A stretch of DNA of 64,000 bases, from contig JAXGGA010002979.1 in the NCBI GenBank assembly GCA_038373865.1, positions 46,990-110,989 of the forward strand, in the 5' to 3' direction. Under the pieces are notes generated by a model. That model ran no database searches, was not told where the DNA came from, and saw nothing but the letters and a program-made list of their open reading frames with translations. A program made the translations under genes and the position numbers. This stretch comes from Uloborus plumipes. Taxonomy: Eukaryota; Arthropoda; Arachnida; Araneae; Uloboridae. Positions 11,281 to 22,700 of the stretch are shown piece by piece. How positions within the stretch are numbered: position 1 is the stretch's first letter; the number at the start of each line of letters is the position of its first letter.

Positions 11281-11412
11281 TGTCACTGTGGACATGCAAT
11301 ACACCGCCAACTCGGTTATTTCCAACCATATAACCGAGTTGGCGGTGCATTGCATGTTCCTGCCTTAACTCTTGCTTAAGAGCGGTTACTCACTGCTTTA
11401 TATCACTGTGGA
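11281..11412. repeat. Long hairpin repeat with flanking CACTGTGGA
   Basis: Arms 11293-11319 and 11330-11356 are reverse complements over 27 bp with a single mismatch, separated by 10 bases. The core is CACCGCCAACTCGGTTAT and its inverse. The direct words TCACTGTGGA at 11283 and 11403 bracket the block. The right half (about 11345-11400) recurs on the opposite strand at 43544-43600 without the hairpin, which marks this as a dispersed repeat. The family is unknown. Confidence 0.7.
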
Positions 11413-12040
11413 GTTTGATTTCCTTTTTATTTATTCTTACGTGATAGTATTTATTATACTATATTTTCTCCGAACAATATAATGGTTCTAAATGTTGTTT
11501 CCGCTGTTAAATTCATTTTAGTCACTGTCCTTACTAAGAACAGGAGAACGAGGTATTTCCGCCACTTTAATCGCCAAATATTTGTGCTGAAATTCAACTG
11601 AGCAGAATCTGTGACACTAAACTGCTATTAATATTAAAAATTTTGAGCTGCAACAGAATAAATGTGGGTGATTGTACTTCAGGTTAATTTAATGAAGATA
11701 AAGATACATTCGCGAAGGGGAGGAGAACAAAAATAAGATGGTACTCGACATCAAATGATTAATTTGAATTTTGAAACGATAGAAATTTGAAACAATATCA
11801 TCTCAAGTTTTCTAAAATGGGAGTTATCCAAGGCATCTATTTAATTACTTAGCTTACTAAGCATTTGATTTTATATTTTTTATTCAGAATGCAAAAAAAA
11901 AAAAAAAATGCGCGAGATTAAGAGATGTGGAGTTGTAAGTATGTGGAGTTGAATAAAAAAGTAGTCGAGCATAACTGTTTGTATTCTAAGTAACTTTTTA
12001 AAATTCGAAAATTGCATTTAAAGAGAAGGAGCTTTTACGT
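11413..12040. other. Gene-free stretch
   Basis: AT-rich sequence with an A run at 11895-11910. No open frame, RNA gene or repeat end was recognised. Confidence 0.4.
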
Positions 12041-12041
12041 A

Positions 12042-12359
12042 AACGTTGAGCAGTGGTCAGCGACGTCTGACCGTGATGCGGTGGCCCCGGGTTCGAGTCC
12101 CGGCTGGGGCATGGGCATGGGCGTACTTTCTCTCTCTCTCCTGCCATTGTCTTTTCTATGTGTGAAAGTGAGTTATGAATAGATGCCTACCCTATGAACG
12201 GGTCCTTATGGCATGTGTGTTGAGCTAAAATCGGTCTTCCACCTAAATGGTGCTCTTAAAAACGGAAGTCGTATCTCGCCTGCCTTAATTCGAGCAGATT
12301 TCATCTATTCAGGCTCGGACAACCCGAGTGGTATTGGAAGCAACAACAACGTTGAGCAG
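12042..12359 (+). mobile_element. tRNA-derived SINE with 12-bp target duplication
   Basis: A tRNA-like head contains a clear pol III B box, GGTTCGAGTCC (12090-12100), inside a T-arm-like stem CCGGGTTCGAGTCCCGG. It is followed by about 230 bp of unrelated body and an A/C-rich CAACAACAAC tail. The direct repeat AACGTTGAGCAG flanks it at 12042-12053 and 12348-12359, which is the target-site duplication expected of LINE-mobilised insertion. The SINE body is therefore about 12054-12347. The perfect duplication suggests a fairly young insertion. The tRNA of origin cannot be named securely. Confidence 0.8.
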
Positions 12360-12479
12360 GAATATTATTTTTTCAAGGTTTTGGGGATATGTTTTGGATT
12401 TGTTTTTTAATATATGAGAATTCATGAATTTTTTTCGAATAAAACATACTTCAAGCTGTATGTTTAAAGAAAAACCTAT

Positions 12480-12852
12480 ATTGTACACTGTATAAAATGA
12501 ATGCTGTTTTTAGAGTATAATACAGTATAATTTTATAGTAATAAACTAAAAATTGCAAATTTTACAGTAATAAACTGTCAAATTGCTCATTTTACAGTCA
12601 TGAATTGTAAAATTGCTAATTTTACAGTTTTAAACTGGAACCTCTCTGCTGCCAGTTTTGTCTGCTGCCTGTTATGTTTTTACAGTATAATACAGCTAAG
12701 TTTTAGGGAAATAAACCGCAAAATTGCCAACTTTACAGTGAGGAACTGCAAAATGACTAGTTTTACATTTTTTCACTGAATTTTACAGTTTTAAATTGGA
12801 ACCTCGGCCGGCAGTATTATGCTGAAAAAAAAAGCTCATTTTTTGCAGTGTA
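12480..12852. repeat. ACTGT-type repeat family, copy c
   Basis: The block starts at GTACACTGTATAAAATGAA and ends at CTCATTTTTTGCAGTGTAC, so the ends are inverted (CACTG...CAGTG). In between, ACAGTAATAAACTGT and TAAAATTGCTAATTTTACAG words alternate, interrupted twice by the segment with GGAACCTC and a GCAGTATTAT / GCCAGTTTT motif. Confidence 0.7.
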
Positions 12853-13923
12853 CTCAGATACGAGAGTAATATTCGTTATTCTCTAATACCTAACAATTAA
12901 AACCAATTGAATTCTGCAAATATCTTTTAGCACACACCTTCATAGGCAGTCCCTTTAGTACTCTTTTGATATTTCATCTTATTGCATTACGTCCATGCCA
13001 TGTAATAAAAGTTTGCTTCGCTTTTTTGATTTAAAAACCTATAAATAATCAACAGTCAATATTTCAAACATACTTCAGCACAAGTTCATTATAGTACTTA
13101 AGTACAAAAGATTCTTCATTTTGAAATGAGTTGATCTGCAAAATGTACATGTTTCAGTCATGGGCGAAGGCAGAATCATATGCAGAGGGGTGCACCTGCA
13201 CATTTTTTTTTAAACTTTTGTTTTTACTTATTTTTGATAATTATTTATTTTTCAAATTATTCATTTATTTATTTTTTAGAATTAAAAAAACTATATTTAT
13301 TTATGTATTTATTTCAAAGCAAACTCTGAAACGTATTTTCATAATTGTTAAAATATTAAACTTTTAAGTTTTTCCAATTAGGTTATTTTTGAACTTTTGC
13401 ATTTTCCCTGTTACTTCATTTAATTTTTAAAAGCCAGAGCGCTAGAGTGAACCTCTTGCTGCCGCGATCTTGTACATAAATGTGATATTTATAGTTTTCG
13501 TGTCGTATTTTGTAGTTTTTAAGTATGATTTAGTTCGTCTATGTTTAATTAAATATATTTTTAAAAGTCAGAGCTTGATAGTGCACCCCCTTTCAAGTCA
13601 AAACTCGGGCATATAAACATGACTTTAATATATTTCGTGATGTATTTTGTAGTTTAAGTATTGCAGATTGTTTTTTGTTTAAAATTCCTTTATATTTTAG
13701 TTATAAACATTTTCATGTAGAAAAAAGATCAGATTACATTATTTTTCGCTTTTTCCCCCTCTGAACGCCTGAACGCTAAGGGGGCGCAACTGCAACCCCC
13801 CCCCCCTTCTTTCTGAAATTCTCGTGCTGGCACCCATATTTTCTTTGTCCCTCTAATTAATACTCGTTCACGATACTTTACTTTTTTTATTGTGAATAAA
13901 TAATACGAATTTAAACAGTTGAT
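12853..13923. repeat. Spacer with a possible old repeat (about 13158-13850)
   Basis: The sequence ATGGGCGAAGGCAGAATCATATG near 13159 and its rough inverse near 13830-13850 (CGTGCTGGCACCCATAT) could be the decayed ends of an inverted-repeat element. Internal GGGGTGCACCTGCAC and GTGCACCCCC words and a C run at 13796-13806 lie between. The match is weak and I cannot name a family. The rest is AT-rich and holds no gene I can support. Confidence 0.25.
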
Positions 13924-14312
13924 ACACTGGAAAAAATGAGAGTTGCTTTTACAGTATAATACAGTTAATTTTATAGTAATGAACTGTAAAAATTGCTAAT
14001 TTTCCAGTAATAAACTATAAAATTTCTAGTTTTACAGTACTAATCTGTAAAATTTAAAATTTTCCAGTTGCTATTTTGCAGTTTATTGCCGTGCATTTTA
14101 GTTCTGAACTATAACCTCTGCTGCTAGTATTATACTGTTGTTTTTACATTATAATGCAATAAGCTGTAAAATGGCTAATTTTACAATAAACCTGTAAAAT
14201 TGCTAGTTTTACATTTTATTACTGTGCATTTTACAGTTGTAAATTAGAACCTCTGCTGCCAGCATTATACTGTGAAAACAACAGCTTTTTTTTTTTTTTT
14301 TTTGCAATGTAG
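13924..14312. repeat. ACTGT-type repeat family, copy d
   Basis: The block begins TACACTGGAAAAAATGAGAG and ends CAACAGC followed by a T run and GCAATGTA. It has the same alternation of ACAGTAATAAACTGT and AAAATTGCTAATTTT words, with two internal CTGCTGCCAG / CTGCTGCTAG segments. Confidence 0.7.
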
Positions 14313-17300
14313 AAGCTTTTCTTCAAAGTAATTCGAAACAAATAAAAACTATTGCGTTCATACTCATAAAAAAATGCTTAAATAAAATTCAACTTTGAAC
14401 TCTTGATGACTTCAAATTTGTAACCTTACAGTTCTCTCTTTGTTCCGATCAGACACTCCAAAGCTTGAATAAAAATTAAAAAATTAAACTTTCTTTCTGC
14501 TTCACATTTTCATAAGAACAGATAACAATTGCAGTTATACAATTTTACATTAGTATTGTTTATCTAATTTATTTATTTATTTTTATTTTTTATTTATTTA
14601 TTTATTTATTTATTTTTTTTTTTTTTTGAAATAAAGTCAAGTGTCAGCAAAACCACACGGAAATGTCTCTAAAACTTGAAACCTACTTCAGACAGAAATA
14701 CATAATTACTGCACAAAAAAGAGCTCAGTAAAACAAATCTATTAGAGAATTTGTTACGACTGTTTTCCGTTTGCATTTTTTATCTATCGACCTTCCCAAT
14801 GGTAGTAAGGATTACTAATTCCTTAATTGAAAATGGGCACACACGTGTCGCTACAATGACTGAAGGCCGAAAATATGAAAAATGATCGAAAAAGCCGATT
14901 AGTTTGAAAACCAAGTCCATTAAATAAACGTTGAAGAATATCCCGGCGTTCAAACTCTTGAAGAAGTATTATCTGTTTAGGTTATCAAGGGAGGAGAAAT
15001 CATCTGAATAAATTGAGGAAATGACCTTCGCAAATTGTTAAGAGATCAAGAGGTTTTTTGAACTATTCATAAAAAACGTTTTATGGTGCGAGTCATCAAC
15101 TTCACAAAATGGTAATCACTAAATTACTAAAACCTTTCATTAAAACTGTAAAAGGAATATTATTTTTTCATTATTTTTTTTAATGAACAAGTCATTGTTC
15201 ATGATTTTTTCATCTTATTTTAAATCACTTAAAAGAGTCAACTTTATTGTAATCTCCATTGAATAAAGAACAGAGGTGTCGGTCTTCGGTTATTCAGGCA
15301 AAAAGGTCCAAAAATAGGAAATTTCAACTTACGTCCCTTGAGATGGGATAATCAGAATATGTTTCCTTTTGTTCGAAATGACTTAAAAACTTGTAGTGGA
15401 CGCATTTGTTACATTTTGGTAGGAAAGCCAACTGTTACCCCTGCATAAATTATAATTTTTCTCCATTCTAACTTCTAGAGACTATGGGGTTCCCACATAG
15501 CTATCTGAAAAATATTGAAAATGTCAAAAAAAAAAACGAATTTTCTGAAAGCTGGATGTATGTTCCCTTTTCAGAACATACTTCTCATATGTGAAATTTC
15601 AGCAGTTGTAAAGCAGACCAGGTGCAAAACACCTGTGAGATCCCATGTAAACTAAGCTCTGTACTGTACACCCATTCCACTCTACATAACCTTAGTTTCA
15701 TTACTAAACGTAGTCCTTCACCCTGGGGCTTTTTGGAAGAATTCTGCCTTGTCAGTTTTATTTCTTTAGATGCAAAATTAATTATTTGACGATATTTTAA
15801 AAGGTTATAGAATGTTTAGAATTTTCAGCTACATTTTAATCCAAAAATTCTTATTTTAGTTAATTCACCTGAATACAAACAATTCCCAGTTCTTTATTAT
15901 TCTTTCTTTACATCAGTTTAGTTAGTTAATGTGTTAAAATCACAGATGTAAATAAATAAAGCAACCAATCAAAAGTAGGAATATATTTAATGATCTTTTT
16001 AATATACATATGGAAGACTGAAATGTTTTTAAAGAGGTGAAACAATAACATACAGTTTGAGCCCAGATTTTTGAGACAAAATTATAGAAAAAGAATGATT
16101 ATTGGGGCAAAAACAATCTCAAAGTATTGAAGAATAATTATTTGAAAATGTTTGCTTCATTACGAAAAACCGTTTTAGTTTTACCACAACTTGATATTGA
16201 TAATTTGTGCTGTTGAAAGGGAAATTCGTCCACTTTTATTGATTACATGATTCTTCTTTCGCTGCTTGGTGAAAAAAAATGCAATTCGATTTACTTTTAA
16301 ATAAGTTTTTCACACATATTCAAAAATGAAATATCCGAATTTTTTGTAATTTTCACTGCATTTGTCTTTCATGAAATATATCCACAAACAAATATTTCTT
16401 TGAAAAAAAGAAGTTATTTTTTTTTATTTTTAGTGTTGACACGCATCAATACGGAAACACATACAAAGTAATTAAGTGGAGGTGAAACAAAGAGTTCTGT
16501 CAGTTACAAAATCATAGCAATAATTTATTAATAGTTCTAGCGTGATTGTTTAGAGCAGTAGAAATTTTTCTCATTTTAATGAATAATTCATATAATTCAT
16601 CTTTAACTATTTACTAATTTAATGCAAAATAATGTTTTCAAATTTCCATTTCATACAGTATTTTATACTGCTAAACAATCTTGATGAAAGCTAAGTTTCT
16701 AAAAGTGTCAAAGAGGCACAATTAAAATTGTGAGCAACATTACATTAAGACATGAAGATTCGTAGGAATAGAAAAGGCAAAAATTGAATAGAGATAGTTA
16801 CTTTCTGTATATTCAGAAATAATAAAACCAATTTTAATGGTAAGCCGTAAATGCAAAAAATGATATTTTTTTTATTTAAACACAACATTATGCACATGCA
16901 TTGCATTAGAAACATGCAATCACTAAAGCGATTTGCGACCGTATACTCAGCAAATATAAGATAAAATACTTATGACAGATATACTGGAAATACATTTTAC
17001 GAAAGCTCAAAAAATAGAAGTGTTGCACTCATAGATATACACTTTATAGTCCTGTTCTGCTTATACGTTTATACAAACATTTTCTCAGTTTATTGCGAAG
17101 AAAACTGCTCTAAAAAGCTTTGTTGATGCACACTTGATACTGCACAATTATTTCTACTTATATTTTTAAAAATAAATGCATCTCTGCCACTTTTCTGACT
17201 AAATAGTTGGACCGTTGTTTAAAATTGTTCACATTACGAAGAGCTGTTCGAAATATTCATCAATAATTTACCAATTACTTTTTTTTTTCATTGCATATTT

Positions 17301-17602
17301 TGTTTCTTATGCAGCGTGGTTCTAAAAAGCTCTATTGATACAAATTCAATGCCACATAGCTATTTCTATTAGTGTCTCTTAAAATAAATAATTAGTCTCT
17401 TAAAATAAATGCGTCGATGCCACTTTTTTTTTACTGCGTAGTTGCATTTTCGCCCCTTTTCACTTACAACGTAATAGACCACCCAATAGCGATATAGGTG
17501 GTAGCAAGAGAACAGGGACAAATACCGATTACCTTTGAATTTATCCTACTAATTTGGGTAAATTCTTCCATATTATTGAGCGTACGCAGCCACACATGCC
17601 CA
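14313..17602. other. Long gene-free stretch
   Basis: The stretch contains an ATTT simple repeat at 14565-14630 and a diverged tandem duplication of about 115 bp: 17110-17205 resembles 17325-17440, sharing CTAAAAAGCT, TATTTCTA and GCCACTTTTTT. No OATP exon or other coding block was recognised. It lies between the end of OATP-A and the start of the OATP-C region. Confidence 0.4.
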
Positions 17603-18008
17603 CACTGCAAAAAATAAGTTGTTGTTTTTACAGTATAATACTGGCAGCACTGGTTCCAGTTTAAAACTGTAAAAGCACAGTAATAAACTGTAAAACTAGC
17701 TACTTTACAGTTCATCACTGTAAAACTAGCAAATTTTACAGAGTATTGCTATAAAATTAGCAATATTACCATAAGCATAGCTGTATTATACTGCTAAAAC
17801 GACAGTATAATACTGGCAGCATAGATTCCAGTTTAAAACTAAAATGCACAGTAATAAACTGAAACTAGCAATTTTACAGTTTATTACTGTAAACTAGCAA
17901 TTTCACAGTCTACTACCGTAAAATTAGCAATTTTAGAGTTTATTGCCGTAAAATTACTGTAAAGTTAGCTGTATTATACTGTAAAAACGACATCTTTTTT
18001 CTATAGTG
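17603..18008. repeat. ACTGT-type repeat family, copy e (two tandem units)
   Basis: This is the clearest copy. It starts CACTGCAAAAAATAAG and contains two tandem units, each beginning CAGTATAATACTGGCAGC (about 17630 and 17802; period about 170 bp). Each continues through TTCCAGTTTAAAACT into alternating AAACTAGCAATTTTACAG / TTTATTACTGTAAA words. It ends ACTGTAAAAACGACATC...TATAGTGCA. Confidence 0.75.
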
Positions 18009-18593
18009 CAACTCGTCTATTTGCAGAGAGCTCCTTCCAGAAGTTGTCCCTTTCTGTTGCAGCGAAATTCTCTAACATAAAAGAAAAATTCCTTTCTGCC
18101 CCTCACTGACAGATTACTGAAAAGAGCAACTAGGTGGTAGCCTAGGGCCCCTGCCTTTTAGGGGCCCCCAAATGGGTAAAATTGTAAGATTTGACTACAG
18201 GGAGCACCAAGAAAGTGTTTGGTTTAGGGCCTTCCAATATCTTGATCGAGGTACGTTGCTACTTATTTTTTTAAATAAACTTTGGAGGTCACATCATACA
18301 CTACCTCATTAATACATAGTTTTAACACTACGCAATGTCCCAGATTTTAGGAAATATTCTTGAGTCACTCTGATGCCATAAAACACACGTCACAAAATCA
18401 GAACATATCTACTTCTGATTGACGCATTGTTAATACCTGTAAAACTAATGAATCGAAGATGGTGTGGGTTAATTTTTTGTGGCTTGAATCTTAGATCAAA
18501 CAATATCACATTAAATAGTACTGAAGTTGGATCATACTAGTTAAAGGGAAATGGCCGGAAAGCGTTAATAAAAGCAACATATGTGTGGTTGAA
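18009..18593. other. Short spacer
   Basis: The only notable item is an imperfect GC-rich inverted repeat, GGGCCCCTGCCTTTTAGGGG (18147-18166). No gene was seen. Confidence 0.35.
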
Positions 18594-18807
18594 CTGTAAC
18601 CTCGGCTACCAAAATTATACTGTTGTTTTTACTGTTACTATAATATCAGCCAAATTTTACGGCAATAAACTGTAAAAATTCTAACTTTACAGTAAGAAAC
18701 TATAAAATTGCTAGTTTTACGGTTTATTACTGGACATTTTAGTTTTAAATTGGAATCTCGGCTGCTAGTATTATACTGTAAAAACAACAGCTCATTTTTT
18801 GCAGTGT
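18594..18807. repeat. ACTGT-type repeat family, copy f (single unit)
   Basis: This is a shorter copy with one unit: AACCTCGGCTACCAAAATTA, ACTGTTGTTTTTACTG, alternating ACTGTAAAAATTCTAACTTT-type words and a terminal CAACAGCTCATTTTTTGCAG followed by TGTAC. Confidence 0.7.
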
Positions 18808-18909
18808 ACTTCTGCGAAATACAGTCAAATTTTGTAGAGTTCCAGAAACAGTTTTTAACTTTTTTTTCCTCCATATGGACATATTTTACGAGATATGTCC
18901 ATTGCGATT

Positions 18910-19016
18910 AAAATAATATTATTTAAATATTTTTCCTCGAAATCTTCAAACTTCAACTGCGAATAAAATAATATTATTCAAATATTTTTCCTCGAAATCT
19001 TCAAACTTCAACTGCG
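18910..19016. repeat. Recent 55-bp tandem duplication
   Basis: Two copies of a 52-bp string starting AAAATAATATTATT, at 18910 and 18965, differ at essentially one position. The near identity points to a recent event downstream of the OATP-A stop. Confidence 0.85.
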
Positions 19017-19138
19017 TTATAAAGTACTAAAGACCTATATTCTTCATGAAGCTCGTGAAATAAAACAAGGATTTAACATATTTCTAGTCTTTGTAAGCGG
19101 TTTTTGGGAAAACTGATACGTCTGTTACAATTATGAAC

Positions 19139-19155
19139 TTTATTCAAAGTTTATT
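19139..19155 (-). terminator. Candidate poly(A) signals of OATP-A
   Basis: Two minus-strand AATAAA hexamers lie at 19144-19139 and 19155-19150, about 310 nt past the OATP-A stop codon. This is the expected position for the end of its 3' UTR, but AATAAA is frequent in DNA this AT-rich. Confidence 0.3.
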
Positions 19156-19461
19156 TCAAAGTTTATGAATCTTGAACAACCTCCGGGAATTTTTCTTCAT
19201 TTTTCACCCAGAAAAAAAGACACAATACAAAACGTACAATTCTATAAAACACATAAATTGTAATACTTCATGTTTATCACATTCCAATAAAGTATTCGAA
19301 AACGCAGTTAATGCCCATTCATATGTTACATTTTTCCAAGATAAATACACCTGCTCTGTAGTTCATTTTCTTGCTTACACCGAAAACAGACTGCCTTCTA
19401 CAATCTTTATAAAGGATCAGATGTTTTTTCATTGCCGTTTAAGGAGTTCAGACTACCATAC

Positions 19462-19775
19462 TCAACTCCAGTCTTGACTATGCCCAGCAATCCACCAGTT
19501 GCTCATCACTTCTGTCTCATCGATGGGTTTCTCTGGCTTTTCACTTTCATCTTCGTCCTCCTCGTACAAATTTCGCAATCTGGGACTCAGAATGCACACA
19601 AGTATATCGGTTACGCAGCCCAGAAATACGAAGCCCGCAGAAACTCCGTGGAGGAGGAAACGGAATTTGTCTGTATCGTAGATCCAGCAGTTTCCTGTTT
19701 TGCCGCAACTCTCTTCCCAAACCAAGCAGCTGGCATCAGTTAGTGCTCCGTATATCAGTGGGTAAGGTATAAAAG
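19462..19775 (-). CDS. OATP-A exon 9 (C-terminus)
   Basis: The exon has a CCCCTCAG acceptor at 19776 and the stop TGA at 19464-19462. It encodes the IPYPLIYGALTDASC segment matching the conserved P-x-x-Y/FGxxxDxxC stretch of OATPs, the last membrane segment and an acidic tail (YEEDEDESEKPEKP). Confidence 0.92.
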
Positions 19776-22700
19776 CTGAGGGGAAAAAAAGAGAATGCAT
19801 TAAATGTTTATCCTATCCGCTTGAAAATTTAAACAAAAACAACTAAGTAAGATATGAGTTTTGGGACATGGTATAGTGCTGCTCTGATAAAATGACCTCT
19901 GACATTGACAGTGATTTTTGGGTTTTTTATACAAAATCATTAAACAAGCATGTTATGAGCAGTATCGTATGGGTACTGCAGTTAACTTACCTAAAAGGGA
20001 AAATACTCCAGACAGTGCTCCTAGAGCAATACTTTTATCTTCTGGATCTACACATCTGCAAAAAAAAATCATTTATCAATAAGGATACGATTACGTTTAA
20101 AGAAGCATACCAATGTTCAAAAAAAAAAATGATTATAAATTAAATGCAAAAATTATAACTTTCTACCCGTAAGAAATAGTCCCTCATTTCAACGGTACAG
20201 TCTGCGCTCTGATTTGATAGCACTACTGGGAATGAAACATTCAAGAAATAAACCATCACACAGGTTTATTATATTTCGAATCTCTCAAGAGAAGTTCATT
20301 CTATTCTGAAATCTTTCAGGAAGTCCAGTCAATTGGAGTCACTTTAGTTTTCTCTTTTTTTTTGGGGGGGGGGGGAGGGTAACACTAACTTAGGAAATGA
20401 AAAGCCAATTATTATTACCAATAATAATTGCGTCAAATATATGCTTCCTTGATTAAAGTATTAAAACAAATAAATAATTATTCCTCTTCAATGTCTAATA
20501 CAGTACAGTCAACCTATTTTCGCTTGTTGGGAATATGACACTGGCAAAGGATAAAGTTCTCAATTGACTACTCAAGAACTCAAGAAGTACATACAGTACA
20601 CTCCTTATTATCCGTGGAATTGGGTGGCATGGCTATTGTGGATAATAAAATCGCGGAGAAACCGATAAAAGCATAAAATAAGGGGTAAAGAAGATAAAAA
20701 ATGTATTTTGCTTAAAAATAATTGCATTGCCCTTAAAACGTGATATGTACAAACACTGACGATAAGTATAGCATAAAAAATTGTTTATATTTGAGGTTCT
20801 CAAACATATAAAATCTATCAAGAAGTGGTACTTACGATAGTACCCATGTAAAATAATTTGTTGGATGAAGCATACCGCACTCTTGGATAGAAATGTTAAG
20901 AAAAATTAGATTTCAGACCAGTGTTTTTGAAGAGAAATTTTTTCTCTATATGAATAAAGTGAACTAAGAGTTTTTCCCCTAGACCCTCGTAGATAATCCG
21001 CCCCGCGGATAATACGCTCGCGAATAATCGAGAGTTTACTGTAGTTCTAGAAATTTTCATTTTAAAACCAGAAGTGCGCCGCTTGAGAAGTTGACTGCGC
21101 GAGAGGTTCAATCGTTTCTTAAACCATTTGAGGTCAAAACGTTTTCCAGTGATCAAGTTGAGTTTCGAGTTCTCGAATAGTGTTGAATATTCAAGTAGTT
21201 CAATTGAAGTTACTTAAATACACTCATCAATCACTGAGATCGATGGGACAGCAACGGAAGCACAATGGATTTCTAATATTATAAATGAAAATAATTTATT
21301 GCATTCTAAATCAGCTATTTTGTTTTGTGATATTCAAACTGTTTACTCCTTGTTTTACTCTGAGTACAGGCTACATAATAGAGTATATTTGTGAAAAATG
21401 TTGCTATGTGCAAACCATCTAAGATATAAAAATCAATCACTTAAAGAAAGACGAACAAGAGCTGAATTTCGAGCACCGCCATGCAATTTGAGCCTGAAAG
21501 CTGAATATAAACTCGAATTTCAAACCCATATTTTCTCTTTAAACTGACCATTTTTTGAGCTTTGATAGTTGACAATCAATCCACACTTCCTAAATACACA
21601 TATTTTTTTACTACAAATCCCAAAAATCATTTAAATCAAAACATTGTACATAGTTCTACAAAAAAAAAAAAAAAAAAAAAACGTAGGAAAAAACATATAT
21701 TTCTAAACAAACAATTTAGGAGCTTTCTGTAAAAAGGAGGTAACTTCATTTTCAATGGTGTCAAAAGGTCTGCATCAGAACTAGAAGCAGTAATCCGTTT
21801 TTTTCTTCTTTTTTATATTCTAATAGCTCCATGTGTATGTTTCTCCTCACAGTTATGCAAGAAAAGTCATGAAAATATTTTTAAAAAAGTAGAATATAAT
21901 GTGTCTTTCAGCTTTTATACTAATCTTTAAAAATATCGAAATGTATTTCTGACTCTTTTTTGCAGTAAGCCCTTTAGTTTTGACTCACATACAGGATACA
22001 TAAAAACAGGAAACACGTATTAACCATACTGCATACATAGTTGCGAAACATATGACACATAACTTGAGACCCAAAGTTCACTCATAATTTACACATTTGT
22101 CTTGAACTGAATTACGGTTTTAAGATGATTTTTATAATCATTCGCAGAAAAAAAAGGAAAAATTGTGCATTTACTTACCTCAACGTAACCAAAGCGTTTG
22201 CAACTCTAGCTGTTGACGAAAGCAGTTTTCCAAGACTCAGAATCACGACAAACGTAATTAACCATTGGCACTCAAAATCACAGTAGCCCTTCTTGGCGTC
22301 TTCGATAATTATCTCTCCTGCTGGATCGTGCACACATTTACAGTTTGTGAAATACTGAAAAGAGATTCAGAATAATGAAGTACCAAGATAAATAGCTACA
22401 AGAAAATAAATACAACTGTAAAAAATAAGAAAATACTTCCATGCAGAAAAGTATGAGACATTATTATGAAGTTAAATCGCACAGATTTTCAGGAAACTTT
22501 AGACACGTGTTTCGGGGTAATAGGGAGATGAACTTATATATAAAACCTACATTCGTCAAAAGAATGTCCTGCGCTAAGCAAATAATGAGCAGTATGCATA
22601 AATAAATAAATAGCTTAATTTTAGTCAGAACTTTTTTCACGGATAAACGTCAGTAAAACACGGTGCATAAAAAAGATACAAAAGTATTTTTTCTGTGTTT

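Noticed and set aside
12054..12115. A functional tRNA gene on the plus strand
   Set aside because: The B box is good, but no full cloverleaf with a matching acceptor stem can be drawn. The block is bounded by a target duplication and followed by a SINE body.
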